From contig CAADWS010000141.1 in the NCBI GenBank assembly GCA_900752815.1, positions 1 to 35,730 on the forward strand: a DNA stretch of 35,730 bases, in the 5' to 3' direction. The position numbers were made by a program, and so were the translations under genes. Origin of the DNA: Bacteroidaceae bacterium (GTDB taxonomy: Bacteria > Bacteroidota > Bacteroidia > Bacteroidales > Bacteroidaceae). The notes below the pieces were generated by a model, which made no database searches, had not been told where the DNA came from, and saw nothing but the letters and a program-made list of their open reading frames with translations. Of this stretch, positions 26,612-35,671 are shown piece by piece (the stretch's first letter is position 1; every line of letters starts with the position of its first letter).

Positions 26612-26722
26612 GGAAATTCCATGCCTGCATTTGTTTTTCCGCCGGCCCGCCGCCTTGCATTTCTCCCGGCTACAGTCCTAGCCATGCCTGGTTGGCGGAT
26701 GCCCGATTCCTTAAATATTCAT

Positions 26723-26755
26723 AAAAAACAAAGGCCGCACACCGGCAGCCTTTGT
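26723..26755 (-). terminator. Terminator of the amino-acid permease
   Basis: ACAAAGGC (26728-26735) pairs with GCCTTTGT (26748-26755); on the minus strand it runs into TTTTTT. It begins about 41 bases past the stop. Confidence 0.8.
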
Positions 26756-26796
26756 CAAGAAATTTCTACATTTTCAGTTTCCGTTCCGCATGCGCC

Positions 26797-28467
26797 TCAG
26801 GACACGGGCATACCCGGCGTGTGCGTGGTTTTCCACATGCGGTAGAGATAATAGGCCATGTGGGCCAGCCCGAAGATGACGGCAATGCCGAACATCGTCT
26901 TGTCGGCACTCCAGCCGGCCGTCTGCTGATGCCAGAAGCCGGTCACGATGCAGAGTGCTGAAAGGCCGACGGCCAGCATGTGCAGCACCGTCATGCCGCG
27001 ACGGCGGCGTCCCTCGCCACTCTCCATCCGGCTGTGTCGCAGACCGTAGGAAGAATAAAGGTCAAGGCCGATGAGCATCCACAGCACCAGGCGAATCCAG
27101 GTGTCGGCAGGCAGGAACAGCATCAGCCCCAGGCAGGTGAGGATACCCAGAACGGGAATAACCGGCACGAAGGGCGTGCGGAAAGTGCGCGGCACATGGG
27201 GCATCGTCTTGCGGACAATGAGTACGCCACCACAAACGATGGTGAAGGCGAAAAGCGTCCCGATGCTGGTCATCTCGCCCGCCAGACGGGCCGGAACAAA
27301 GGCGGCCAGCACACTGATGACCACCATAAAGATGAGCGTATTGCGCACCGGAGTGCGGAAGCGCGCGCTGATTCTCGAAAAGACAGGCGGCAGCAGTCCG
27401 TCGTGGCTCATGGACATGAAGATGCGGCTCTGGGCCATGAGCTGCACGAGAATCACGGAACAGTAGCCAAAGAGAATGGCCAGCGTGATGGCCTTGTTGA
27501 GCCAGGGATAGCTGGAAACCACGTGCCCCGAAGCATCGGCCTGGCCCATGTGGTCGATGGCGATGGCTACGGGCGCCATGCCCTGCTGGCCGGCAAACTC
27601 CGTATAGTGCGCCACACCGGTCATGACATGCCCGAAGGCGATGTAGAGCACCGTGCAGACCAACAGCGAAACAAGGATGCCCAGCGGCATGTTGCGCTTG
27701 GGATTGCGCGTTTCCTGTGCAGCCGTGCTCACGGCATCGAAGCCGAGATAAGCGAAAAAGACCACCGCCGCTCCACGCAGCACGCCCGACCATCCGAACT
27801 CGCCCAGCACACCGGTATTGGCGGGTATATAGGGTTGATAGTTCTCGGCCCGCACATACTGCCAGCCCAGCACGATGAATATCAGAATCACCGATACCTT
27901 GAGAAATACGATAATATTGTTGAGCAACGAACTTTCACGCGTACCGCGGATGAGGAACAGGCTCATGAGCACCACGATGCCGGCCGCCGGCAGGTTCACG
28001 ATGCCGCCGTCCCAGCTGCAGGCGGTCAGCTCGTGCGGCAGGTGTATGCCCGCATCGGCCAGGAACTTGACGAAATACTGGCTCCAGGAAATGGCCACGG
28101 TGACGGCCGCCACGGTATACTCCAGCACGAGGTCCCATCCGATAATCCAGGCAATGAGTTCGCCCATCGTGGCATAGGAATAGGTATAGGCACTGCCCGA
28201 AACGGGAATCATCGAGGCAAACTCGGCATAACAGAGGCCGGCAAAAGCGCAGCCCACAGCCGCGATGGCAAACGAAAGCGTGATGGCGGGGCCGCTGTAT
28301 TCGGCCGCCACCGTTCCGGTGATGGAGAACAGACCGGCACCGACAATGACGCCGATGCCAAAGGCTATCAGCCCCAAAGGTCCCAACACGCGCTTGAGCG
28401 TGTGCTGCCCGCTGGCGGCAGCTTCTGCCTGCAGCAACGACAGCGGTTTACGGATAAAAAGTCCCAT
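26797..28467 (-). CDS. APC-superfamily amino-acid permease (cationic amino-acid transporter type)
   Basis: 556 residues from ATG 28467 (MGLFIRKPL). The frame is open further upstream to 28671, but that part is not protein-like and the promoter lies at 28495-28526. About 12-14 membrane helices are expected. Helix 1 carries the unwound substrate motif GVIVGAGLFSITG, helix 2 follows with SGPAITLSFAIAAVGCAFAGLCYAEFAS, and FFAYLGFDAVSTAAQETRNPKRNMP is the APC consensus loop. Overall it resembles the CAT/YfnA group, so basic or small neutral amino acids are likely. Promoter and terminator are both its own. Confidence 0.9.
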   Translation of the reverse strand: MGLFIRKPLSLLQAEAAASGQHTLKRVLGPLGLIAFGIGVIVGAGLFSITGTVAAEYSGPAITLSFAIAAVGCAFAGLCYAEFASMIPVSGSAYTYSYATMGELIAWIIGWDLVLEYTVAAVTVAISWSQYFVKFLADAGIHLPHELTACSWDGGIVNLPAAGIVVLMSLFLIRGTRESSLLNNIIVFLKVSVILIFIVLGWQYVRAENYQPYIPANTGVLGEFGWSGVLRGAAVVFFAYLGFDAVSTAAQETRNPKRNMPLGILVSLLVCTVLYIAFGHVMTGVAHYTEFAGQQGMAPVAIAIDHMGQADASGHVVSSYPWLNKAITLAILFGYCSVILVQLMAQSRIFMSMSHDGLLPPVFSRISARFRTPVRNTLIFMVVISVLAAFVPARLAGEMTSIGTLFAFTIVCGGVLIVRKTMPHVPRTFRTPFVPVIPVLGILTCLGLMLFLPADTWIRLVLWMLIGLDLYSSYGLRHSRMESGEGRRRRGMTVLHMLAVGLSALCIVTGFWHQQTAGWSADKTMFGIAVIFGLAHMAYYLYRMWKTTHTPGMPVS

Positions 28468-28494
28468 ATTCTTGTCTTGACTGTGAAATTTCCG

Positions 28495-28526
28495 CAAAGT
28501 TAACAAATCCGGCCGCTCCGGCCAAG
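28495..28526 (-). promoter_or_regulatory. Promoter of the amino-acid permease
   Basis: Minus strand: -33 CTTG (28526-28523), a 20-nt spacer, and -7 TAACTTTG (28502-28495). The leader is only about 20 nt, which fixes the start at ATG 28467. Confidence 0.65.
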
Positions 28527-28628
28527 GCTTTGCCACAAATAGCAACGGCAAAGCGGCTGCCGCAGCCGGCAAAACAACATGGCCGGCCCGACAGCACCTC
28601 CGCCGCGACCGCGAAGGCAGACAAAAGG

Positions 28629-28670
28629 AAAAAAACAAGTGCGCCTTCCCCTGTTGCAGGAGAAGGCGCA
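28629..28670 (-). terminator. Terminator of secDF
   Basis: TGCGCCTTC (28640-28648) pairs with GAAGGCGCA (28662-28670); on the minus strand it is followed by CTTGTTTTTTT. It lies 46 bases past the secDF stop. Confidence 0.85.
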
Positions 28671-28716
28671 CCGCTATGTTCAGGAAGGATTTCCCTTGGG
28701 GAAAACCCGGTTTTTA

Positions 28717-31611
28717 TCAAGCCTCAGCCTCAATCACTCTCTTCTTGTTGAGCACACTGCAAGCGATGGGTGCTGCCAGGAAGATAGAAGAAAGCGTACC
28801 GAAGACAACACCGAGAATCATCGCGAAGGAGAAGGAACGGATGCTGTCGCCGCCAAGGAAGAAGATGCAGAGCAACACGAGCAACGTGGTGCACGACGTC
28901 ATCAAGGTACGGGTCAACGTACTGTTGATGGACTGGTTGAAGAGCAACTTCGTATTACGCTTGGGATAAAGGCCCTGATTCTCACGGATACGGTCGAATA
29001 CCACCACCTTGTCGTTGATAGAATAACCGATGGCCGTCAGCACTGCACCGATGAAGGTCTGGTCCACTTCGAGAGAGAACGGACACCAGCCCCAGCAGAT
29101 GGAGTACATACCGATGATGAAGAGCGTATCGAACACCAAAGCGGTGATACTGCCCACGGAGAAGGCCACATTGCGGAAACGAATCAGGATGTAGAAGAAG
29201 ATGGCGATGAGCGACAGGATGACGCTGATGATAGCGCCCTTGTTCATGTCGGCAGCCACCGAAGCACCTACCTTCTGAGCGGAAACGATGGAACCGCCGG
29301 CCTTGTTCTGACGATCCTTGAAGGTGTCATAGTCGGCCTGGATGAGTTTGGCATTGTAGAGCGCATCATAAACGAAGCGGTCCACCTCGTCGTCAATGTT
29401 CGGCGCATCGTCGGAGATACGGTAGTTGGTCGTCAGACGCACGCAACGGCTCTCGGAAGTCACAACGGAGATGGCACGCACGATGGCGTCCGGATCCTTC
29501 GTGTCAGCCTTGACAGCCGCAGCCACAGCCGCCTGCACCACTTCGGGAGAAGTCGACTTGTCCTCAAACTCGATGACATAGTTGCGACCACCGGTAAAGT
29601 CGATACCCTTGGACAGGCCGCGGATACCCAGGAAGCCGAGACATACGAGAGTAAACAGTGCAAAGACAACATAAGAAGTCTTGGCCTTATCCATAAACTT
29701 CACCTTCGTATTGGTGAGCAGGTCACGCGACATCGCAGTGGTAAAGGTCAGCTTCAGCCACTTCTCCTTGTTGTGGAAATGTTCGTAAGCTATACGGGTC
29801 AACCATACGGCTGTAAAGAACGAGGCGCAGATACCGATACCCAGCGTGAGGGCAAAGCCACGGATGGGGCCTGTTCCGAAGTTATAAAGGATAACTGCCG
29901 TGATGATAGAAGTCAGGTTGGAGTCGAAGATGGCAGAGAACGCGTTGCCGTAACCGTCGGCCAGCGCTGTCTTGATATTCTTGCCGGCACGAAGTTCTTC
30001 CTTGATACGTTCGTAGATAAGCACGTTGGCATCGACAGCCATACCCAGTGACAGCACCATACCGGCAATACCGCTCATTGTCAGGGCTGCCTGGAACGAA
30101 GTGAGCACACCGAAGGTGAAGAAGAAGTTGATGAGCAGTGCGCAGTTGGCCACCATTCCCGGAATGAAGCCGTAGAACAGGCACATGAAAATCATCAGGA
30201 GGACAAAGGCCACGATGCAGGCGGTAAGACCGGCCTGGATGGAAGCTTCACCCAAAGACGGGCCCACGGTTTCTTCCTGCACAATCTTGGTCGGGGCATC
30301 CATACGTCCACTGTTCAGCACGTTGGAGAGGTCGCGGGTATCATCAATGGTAAAGCTACCGGAAATCTGCGAAGTTCCGCCGGCAATCTTTTCATTGACG
30401 TTCGGCGCACTGTAAACGTAGCCGTCGAGCACGATAGCAACGGGTTTACCCACATTCTGCTCGGTCAGTTTGGCCCATTCGTTGGCAGCGCGTGTATTCA
30501 TGGTCATGGAAACAATCGGCTGGTGCCTCTCGTTGAAGTCGGCCTTGGCAGTCTTTATCACATCGCCCGACATGGAGGGACCGCCGGCCTTGGCCTTGAG
30601 CAGGTAGAGGGCATAACCCAGCTGCACGGTTTCAACATCGCCCTGTGCATTACGCTGCGTCATGGATTCTTCCTTCACGCTCCATGCCATACGGAGATCC
30701 TTCGGCAGTCTGTCGCTCTCTTCAGCCACGATGCGGTTGATGGCAGCAGTGTCAGTCTTCGAGCGGGTATAACCCACGATGCAACCGGCACCGGCGGGAA
30801 TCTGCATGTGCGCCATGATGCGCTGCGCGGTTTCCATGGGCAGTGCGCTGATGTTGTGTGTCTCCCAGAACTGCAGGTTGGCGCTTCCGGTCAAAAGCTT
30901 GCGGACACGCTCAGGCTCTTTGATACCCGGCATTTCCACCATAATCTGACCCATCTGTCCGCGGCCCTTCAGAATCTGAATGTTGGGCTGTGCCACACCG
31001 AAGCGGTCAATACGCGTATGAATAACCTCGTTGGCATTGGCCACGGCAGCTTCAATCTTTGCGCTCAGCGCAGCCTTCACCTGGTTGTCGGTCGACTTCG
31101 GAGTAATGTTCTCCAGTCCGCTGAAGGCACCTGCCAGCTTGTTGGCACCGTTCTGCTCTTCATAAGCGGCAACAAAAGCGTTGAGGAAATCGTCGCCCGA
31201 TTTCTTCACGGCTGCCTCTGCTGCATCGGCTGCGGCCTTTACCTGCTGCTGTACGGTTTTATCCGAACCAGCGCTGTTCTTCACTACGTCGGCTACGGAT
31301 ACTTCCAGGATGACGTTCATACCGCCTCTCAGGTCAAGACCCAAGCCGATTTGCAGTTGCTCACACTCCTTCAGTGTCTTGAACAGGTACACTTCCTCGT
31401 TCCGCATGGAGTCGAGATAAGCGCCACGGAAGTCGTTGAAAGCCTTTTCGCGGTCATTCGCTGACGCGAACTTCATGTTTGCCATCTTGCCGTTTGCATA
31501 CGCATCAGCCTTCTTCTGATAACTGTTCGTCACCAGAGAGAACGAGAGGTAGAAAAGGCAGATTACAGACAGAAGCACTGCAATGACTTTTACAAATCCT
31601 TTGTTTTGCAT
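28717..31611 (-). CDS. secDF: SecDF fused protein-export membrane protein
   Basis: 964 residues. SecD and SecF are joined in one chain, as usual in Bacteroidetes. The proton-driven RND-type protein assists SecYEG in pulling preproteins into the periplasm. An N-terminal helix (about 8-27) precedes GLDLRGG (91-97) and the large periplasmic P1 region. The SecD membrane domain follows (VGPSLGEASIQAGL, then MSGIAGMVLSLGMAVDANVLIYERIKEE). The SecF half begins near 650 (GLSKGIDFTGGRNYVIEF) and contains YSINDKVVVFDRIREN. Start at ATG 31611, divergent from metG. Confidence 0.96.
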   Translation of the reverse strand: MQNKGFVKVIAVLLSVICLFYLSFSLVTNSYQKKADAYANGKMANMKFASANDREKAFNDFRGAYLDSMRNEEVYLFKTLKECEQLQIGLGLDLRGGMNVILEVSVADVVKNSAGSDKTVQQQVKAAADAAEAAVKKSGDDFLNAFVAAYEEQNGANKLAGAFSGLENITPKSTDNQVKAALSAKIEAAVANANEVIHTRIDRFGVAQPNIQILKGRGQMGQIMVEMPGIKEPERVRKLLTGSANLQFWETHNISALPMETAQRIMAHMQIPAGAGCIVGYTRSKTDTAAINRIVAEESDRLPKDLRMAWSVKEESMTQRNAQGDVETVQLGYALYLLKAKAGGPSMSGDVIKTAKADFNERHQPIVSMTMNTRAANEWAKLTEQNVGKPVAIVLDGYVYSAPNVNEKIAGGTSQISGSFTIDDTRDLSNVLNSGRMDAPTKIVQEETVGPSLGEASIQAGLTACIVAFVLLMIFMCLFYGFIPGMVANCALLINFFFTFGVLTSFQAALTMSGIAGMVLSLGMAVDANVLIYERIKEELRAGKNIKTALADGYGNAFSAIFDSNLTSIITAVILYNFGTGPIRGFALTLGIGICASFFTAVWLTRIAYEHFHNKEKWLKLTFTTAMSRDLLTNTKVKFMDKAKTSYVVFALFTLVCLGFLGIRGLSKGIDFTGGRNYVIEFEDKSTSPEVVQAAVAAAVKADTKDPDAIVRAISVVTSESRCVRLTTNYRISDDAPNIDDEVDRFVYDALYNAKLIQADYDTFKDRQNKAGGSIVSAQKVGASVAADMNKGAIISVILSLIAIFFYILIRFRNVAFSVGSITALVFDTLFIIGMYSICWGWCPFSLEVDQTFIGAVLTAIGYSINDKVVVFDRIRENQGLYPKRNTKLLFNQSINSTLTRTLMTSCTTLLVLLCIFFLGGDSIRSFSFAMILGVVFGTLSSIFLAAPIACSVLNKKRVIEAEA

Positions 31612-31668
31612 TTTGTAATTCTATGATTTTATGATTATTGATATTTGTTCCCTACAATTTTGAACGTG

Positions 31669-31698
31669 CAAATATACTTTTTTTTTTGGAAACACAAG
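31669..31698 (-). promoter_or_regulatory. Promoter of secDF
   Basis: Minus strand: -33 CTTG (31698-31695), an 18-nt spacer that is mostly A, and -7 TATATTTG (31676-31669). Confidence 0.65.
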
Positions 31699-31775
31699 AT
31701 TTATAAGGTCTATTTTACATTTCACGACTTACAAAAGGCGCGACATCCATGTTTTTTTCCCAAAAAATGACAACT

Positions 31776-31809
31776 GTTGGGGACCGCTCGCCGAAAAAAT
31801 GTAAATTTG
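31776..31809 (+). promoter_or_regulatory. Promoter of metG
   Basis: -33-like GTTG (31776-31779), a 22-nt spacer, and -7 TAAATTTG (31802-31809). The leader is about 130 nt. Confidence 0.55.
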
Positions 31810-31943
31810 CAGTTCATAGCGGCAGTTCCGCGCCCGCGAAAATCCGCTGTCCGGAGTCTATCCCCGCCGCGGCGGCGCTCCGCCTTCATCGGGGGCGGCC
31901 GCCTCTTGTCCCGCCCAAACAATAAAGAAACAATCATACAGAC

Positions 31944-33986
31944 ATGGAAAAGAAATTCAACCGTACTCTGGTCACAACGGCCCTGCCTTATGCCAACGGC
32001 GGCATACACATCGGGCACCTGGCCGGCGTATATGTACCGGCCGACATCTACGTGCGCTACCTCCGTCTGAAAAAGCAGGAAGTGCTCTTCATCGGCGGTT
32101 CCGACGAGCATGGCGTGCCCGTCACCATCCGTGCCCGGAAAGAGGGCATCACCGTGCAGGAAGTGGTCGACCGCTACCACAATCTCATCAAGAAGTCGTT
32201 CGAAGACTTCGGCATCTGCTTCGACATCTATTCCCGCACCACATCGGAAACGCACAAGAAACATGCCTCCGACTTTTTCCGCAAACTCTACGATGAAGGG
32301 AAATTCGTGGAAATGGAGTCGGAGCAGTTCTACGACGAGGAGGCACAGGAATTCCTCACCGACCGCAACATCAAGGGCGAGTGTCCCCGCTGCCATGCGC
32401 CCGAAGCCTATGGCGACCAGTGCGAGAAGTGCGGTTCCACCCTCTCGCCCGAGGAACTTATCAACCCCTATAACGCCATGACGGGCCATCCGCTCGTCAA
32501 GCGCAAGACCACCCACTGGTATCTCCCGCTGAACGACTACCAGCAGTGGCTGGAAAAGTGGATTCTGGAGGACCACAAGGAGTGGCGCCCCAATGTCTAC
32601 GGACAGTGCAAGAGCTGGCTCGACCTCGGACTGCGCCCCCGTGCCGTAACCCGCGACCTCGACTGGGGCATCCCCGTGCCCGTGGAAGGCGCCGAGGGAA
32701 AAGTGCTCTACGTGTGGTTTGACGCTCCCATCGGCTACATCTCCAACACCAAGGAACTGCTGCCCGACACCTGGGAAACCTGGTGGAAGCAGGAGGACAC
32801 CCGCCTCATCCATTTCATCGGCAAGGACAACATCGTGTTCCACTGCATCGTGTTCCCCACCATGCTCAAGGCCGAAGGCAGCTACATCCTGCCCGACAAC
32901 GTGCCGGCCAACGAATTCCTCAACCTGGAGGACGACAAGATTTCGACCAGCCGCAACTGGGCCGTGTGGCTCCACGAATACCTGAACGACTTCCCGGGCA
33001 AGCAGGATGTGCTCCGCTACGTCCTCACCGCCAACGCGCCCGAAACGAAGGACAACAACTTCACCTGGGCTGACTTCCAGGCGCGCAACAACAACGAACT
33101 GGTGGCCGTCTACGGCAACTTCGTGAACCGTGCGCTCCAGCTGACGCAGAAATACTACGACGGCATCGTGCCCGCGCTGGGCGAACTGACCGACTTCGAC
33201 CGTGACACTATCGAAGAGTTCAAGAACATCAAGGAAGAAGTGGAGCGCCTGCTCGAAAACTTCCGCTTCCGCGACGCACAGAAGGAGGCCATGAACCTGG
33301 CCCGCATCGGCAACAAATATCTGGCCGACAGCGAGCCCTGGAAGGTCATCAAGACCGACCCCGAGCGCGTCAAGACCGTCATCCACCTCTCGCTCCAGCT
33401 CGTGGCCAACCTGGCCATCGCCTTCGAGCCCTTCCTGCCCTTCTCCTCGGCCAAACTGCGCGGCATGCTCCGCATGGAAGCCTTCGACTGGGAATCGCTC
33501 GGCCACATCGACCTGCTGCCGGCCGGACATCAGCTTGAGAAGCCCGAACTGCTCTTCGAAAAGATTGAGGACGAAGTGATTCAGGCACAGGTGCAGCGCC
33601 TGCTCGACATCAAGAAGGCCAACGAAGAGGCCAGCTACAAGGCAGAGCCCATCCGCGAGAACATTGCTTTTGAAGACTTCGAAAAGCTCGACATCCGCGT
33701 CGGCACCGTGCTCAGCTGCGAGCGTGTGCCGAAAATGAAGAAGCTCCTGAAGTTCGAAATTGCCGACGGACTGGAAAACCGCACCATCGTCAGCGGCATC
33801 GCCCAGCACTATGAGCCCGAACAGCTCGTGGGCAAGCAAGTCTGCTTCATCGCCAACCTTCCGCCCCGGGCCTTCAAGAACGGGCTGGTGAGCGAAGGCA
33901 TGATTCTCTCGGCCCTCAACCACGACGGCAGCCTGAGCGTCGTCACCGTAGACCGTGAAGTGAAACCCGGCAGTCCCGTGGCCTGA
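31944..33986 (+). CDS. metG: Methionine--tRNA ligase MetG
   Basis: 680 residues. A class I synthetase charging initiator and elongator tRNA-Met. It has the HIGH motif at 22-25 and a zinc knuckle with Cys147, Cys150, Cys160 and Cys163. The KMSKS-equivalent loop is KISTS (332-336), which is common in this subgroup. An alpha-helical anticodon-binding domain follows (about 380-540). The C-terminal EMAP/OB-fold tRNA-binding domain (about 575-680; [31 protein letters not shown]) promotes dimerisation. A strong terminator follows. The antisense strand is open for over 800 codons, a codon-bias shadow. Confidence 0.97.
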   Translation: MEKKFNRTLVTTALPYANGGIHIGHLAGVYVPADIYVRYLRLKKQEVLFIGGSDEHGVPVTIRARKEGITVQEVVDRYHNLIKKSFEDFGICFDIYSRTTSETHKKHASDFFRKLYDEGKFVEMESEQFYDEEAQEFLTDRNIKGECPRCHAPEAYGDQCEKCGSTLSPEELINPYNAMTGHPLVKRKTTHWYLPLNDYQQWLEKWILEDHKEWRPNVYGQCKSWLDLGLRPRAVTRDLDWGIPVPVEGAEGKVLYVWFDAPIGYISNTKELLPDTWETWWKQEDTRLIHFIGKDNIVFHCIVFPTMLKAEGSYILPDNVPANEFLNLEDDKISTSRNWAVWLHEYLNDFPGKQDVLRYVLTANAPETKDNNFTWADFQARNNNELVAVYGNFVNRALQLTQKYYDGIVPALGELTDFDRDTIEEFKNIKEEVERLLENFRFRDAQKEAMNLARIGNKYLADSEPWKVIKTDPERVKTVIHLSLQLVANLAIAFEPFLPFSSAKLRGMLRMEAFDWESLGHIDLLPAGHQLEKPELLFEKIEDEVIQAQVQRLLDIKKANEEASYKAEPIRENIAFEDFEKLDIRVGTVLSCERVPKMKKLLKFEIADGLENRTIVSGIAQHYEPEQLVGKQVCFIANLPPRAFKNGLVSEGMILSALNHDGSLSVVTVDREVKPGSPVA

Positions 33987-34034
33987 CGCCCGTCGCGACA
34001 ACGCCACTGCGGAAATACCGCCGACTCCATACCA

Positions 34035-34074
34035 CCGCCGCAAGCCGCCACGCGCCTTGCGGCGGCATTTTTTT
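34035..34074 (+). terminator. Terminator of metG
   Basis: CCGCCGCAAG (34035-34044) pairs perfectly with CTTGCGGCGG (34056-34065), followed by CATTTTTTT. Confidence 0.88.
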
Positions 34075-34170
34075 CTTACCGATGCCACGGGACAAGAATC
34101 GTCGCCCCGCCAGGTGGATGCTCCGTTTCCGGGCACAGGCATCATGCCCCTGAAAATCTGGCGGAAAACT

Positions 34171-34267
34171 GTGGAAAAACAAAAGTACTGACAGAAAAAA
34201 CAAAAGTACTAAGAGAAATTTCTGTCAGTACTTTTGTTTTTTCTATCGTACTGACTGTTTTTTCCAT
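34171..34267. repeat. 21-bp repeat, copy E (palindromic arrangement)
   Basis: Units run inwards from both sides. AGAAAAAACAAAAGTACT (34193-34210) is an exact reverse complement of 34227-34244 around a 16-nt loop. The right end GTACTGACTGTTTTTTCCAT matches the right end of copy C. The left part (GGAAAAACAAAAGTACTGAC) matches the outer end of copy B. Confidence 0.88.
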
Positions 34268-34576
34268 CCCCAGACGCCCTTTCTGACGGTGTGGTGTACA
34301 GAAAAGAGTTGACAGGTTAAACACTAAAAACGATTACGATTGACAACCTGATTCCTTATTCCTGTCCGTGTTGTCATGCCGAATGTCCGCACAAGCGGGC
34401 TGACAACCGTTTTTCAGAAAGCTGGCCGGCCCGTTCCAAAAACTTTCCTTATATTTACGGCCGGAATCCGCAAGCCTCGGTTCTGCCGGAAGGCACATGC
34501 TGATTCCCGCCGCTCCGCTACAAGCCGGCGGCCGCCCCGCCCGTGCACAACACAAAACCACCCAAACGTTACTGAT

Positions 34577-35515
34577 ATGATGAAACTGAAACTGCTGCTA
34601 TTCCTGCTGCCGCTGACACTATTTTGTGCCCGACCAATGCTCGGACAGGACAACCATCCGGACAACTATGAACGCCACTGGCAGGCCGGACACGAGAAAA
34701 TACGCGTCATCTCCTATAATATATTCTACGGATTCGACAAGCAAAAGGACAAGGACCGGAAAGAACGTTTCATCGACTGGGTAAGAGAAAAAGACCCCGA
34801 AGTGCTGGCTCTGGAGGAACTGTGCGGATTTACGGAAAAATCGCTCGCCGCGCTGGCCCGGAAATGGGGACCCCCCTACTCCGTCATCCTCAAGGAAAAC
34901 GGCTACCCCGTGGGCATCACCTCAAAGAAGCCCATCCAGCTGGTGGCCAAAATCACCAAGAACTGCGGCCACGGACTGCTGCATGTCAGGACCTACGGTT
35001 ACGACTTCCTCGTGACGCACCTCAATCCCAGCAATACCGGCCAACGCCGCACCGAAGCCGAAACCATTGTCAATTACATCAAGAAGATGCGCCTGGACCA
35101 CTGCCTGCTCATGGGCGATTTCAATGCGCATTCGCCCTTTGATGCCGACTTCATGGAAGAGCATGCCATCGACCTGAAGAGAAAACACGGCGGCGACAAC
35201 AGCAGCAATCTGCTGAACGGCGATTTTGACTATTCGGTCATCTCGCGGATTCTCTCCTGCCCGATGATTGACGCCTGCCAGCGGTTCGTGCCGGCCGACA
35301 AGCGCCACACCTTCCCCACCCCCATACTCATGTATATCTCACGCGACGAGCAGAGGAGGAAACGCATCAGCGAACGGCTGGACTACATTTTCGTTTCGCC
35401 GGCACTTTGGAAGAACGTGACCGACGCATACATCTTCAACGGCGAAGACACCGGTTTCCTGTCCGACCACTATCCCGTAGGAATCGACCTCTGCATCCAA
35501 CTGAAAGAAAAATAA
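34577..35515 (+). CDS. Secreted endonuclease/exonuclease/phosphatase-family protein
   Basis: 312 residues from ATG 34577 (ATG 34580 is equally possible). The frame is open upstream to 34376 but without signal-peptide or family features there. A signal peptide spans about residues 1-24 (MMKLKLLLFLLPLTLF core, cut before QDN). The EEP fold motifs are in order: ISYNIFYG (Asn48), PEVLALEEL (Glu80), VTHLNPSN (His148), LLMGDFNAHSP (Asp181, Asn183), RLDYIFVSPAL and FLSDHYPVGID. These give the metal and phosphoester-cleaving site shared by DNase I-like nucleases and phosphodiesterases. The substrate is unknown. It is followed at 156 bases by another secreted-protein gene, a possible operon. Confidence 0.9.
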   Translation: MMKLKLLLFLLPLTLFCARPMLGQDNHPDNYERHWQAGHEKIRVISYNIFYGFDKQKDKDRKERFIDWVREKDPEVLALEELCGFTEKSLAALARKWGPPYSVILKENGYPVGITSKKPIQLVAKITKNCGHGLLHVRTYGYDFLVTHLNPSNTGQRRTEAETIVNYIKKMRLDHCLLMGDFNAHSPFDADFMEEHAIDLKRKHGGDNSSNLLNGDFDYSVISRILSCPMIDACQRFVPADKRHTFPTPILMYISRDEQRRKRISERLDYIFVSPALWKNVTDAYIFNGEDTGFLSDHYPVGIDLCIQLKEK

Positions 35516-35671
35516 GGCCTGCATCACCGGCATAGCCGCGACAAGGCCATCGGCCGGCATCCTCTCCGCAAGGAAGCGGCCGCACGCTCTCCGCTACACC
35601 TGTCTGCCCTCCGATTTCCGAAGGGCCGCACGATAACCCTATTCTGAACCACAAAATACCGGAACAATCAT

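Larger units (their letters stand above)
26208..26796. other. Intergenic region mutS / amino-acid permease
   Basis: About 590 bases between two minus-strand genes: the mutS -7 box, a TTCGGG/CCCGAA hairpin near 26425-26445, an orphan plus-strand promoter-like pair and terminator-like hairpin (26454-26537), a diverged 21-bp repeat copy (26570-26611), and the permease terminator. Confidence 0.65.
31612..31943. other. Divergent intergenic region secDF / metG
   Basis: 332 bases with the secDF promoter, the metG promoter, and a GC-rich metG leader (31816-31920) able to form several short CCGCC/GGCGG hairpins. No known riboswitch or T-box is recognised. Confidence 0.65.
33987..34576. other. Intergenic region metG / endonuclease-family gene
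   Basis: About 590 bases: the metG terminator, palindromic repeat copy E (34171-34267), then about 300 bases with short repeated GACAACC/CAGGTT words near 34308-34430 but no consensus promoter. Confidence 0.65.

Noticed and set aside
31722..34145. 807-codon open frame antisense to metG
   Set aside because: Same codon-bias shadow; it also runs through the metG promoter and terminator.
34376..34576. Upstream extension of the endonuclease-family gene
   Set aside because: The added residues are basic and low-complexity, and they would bury a clear signal peptide that starts at 34577.
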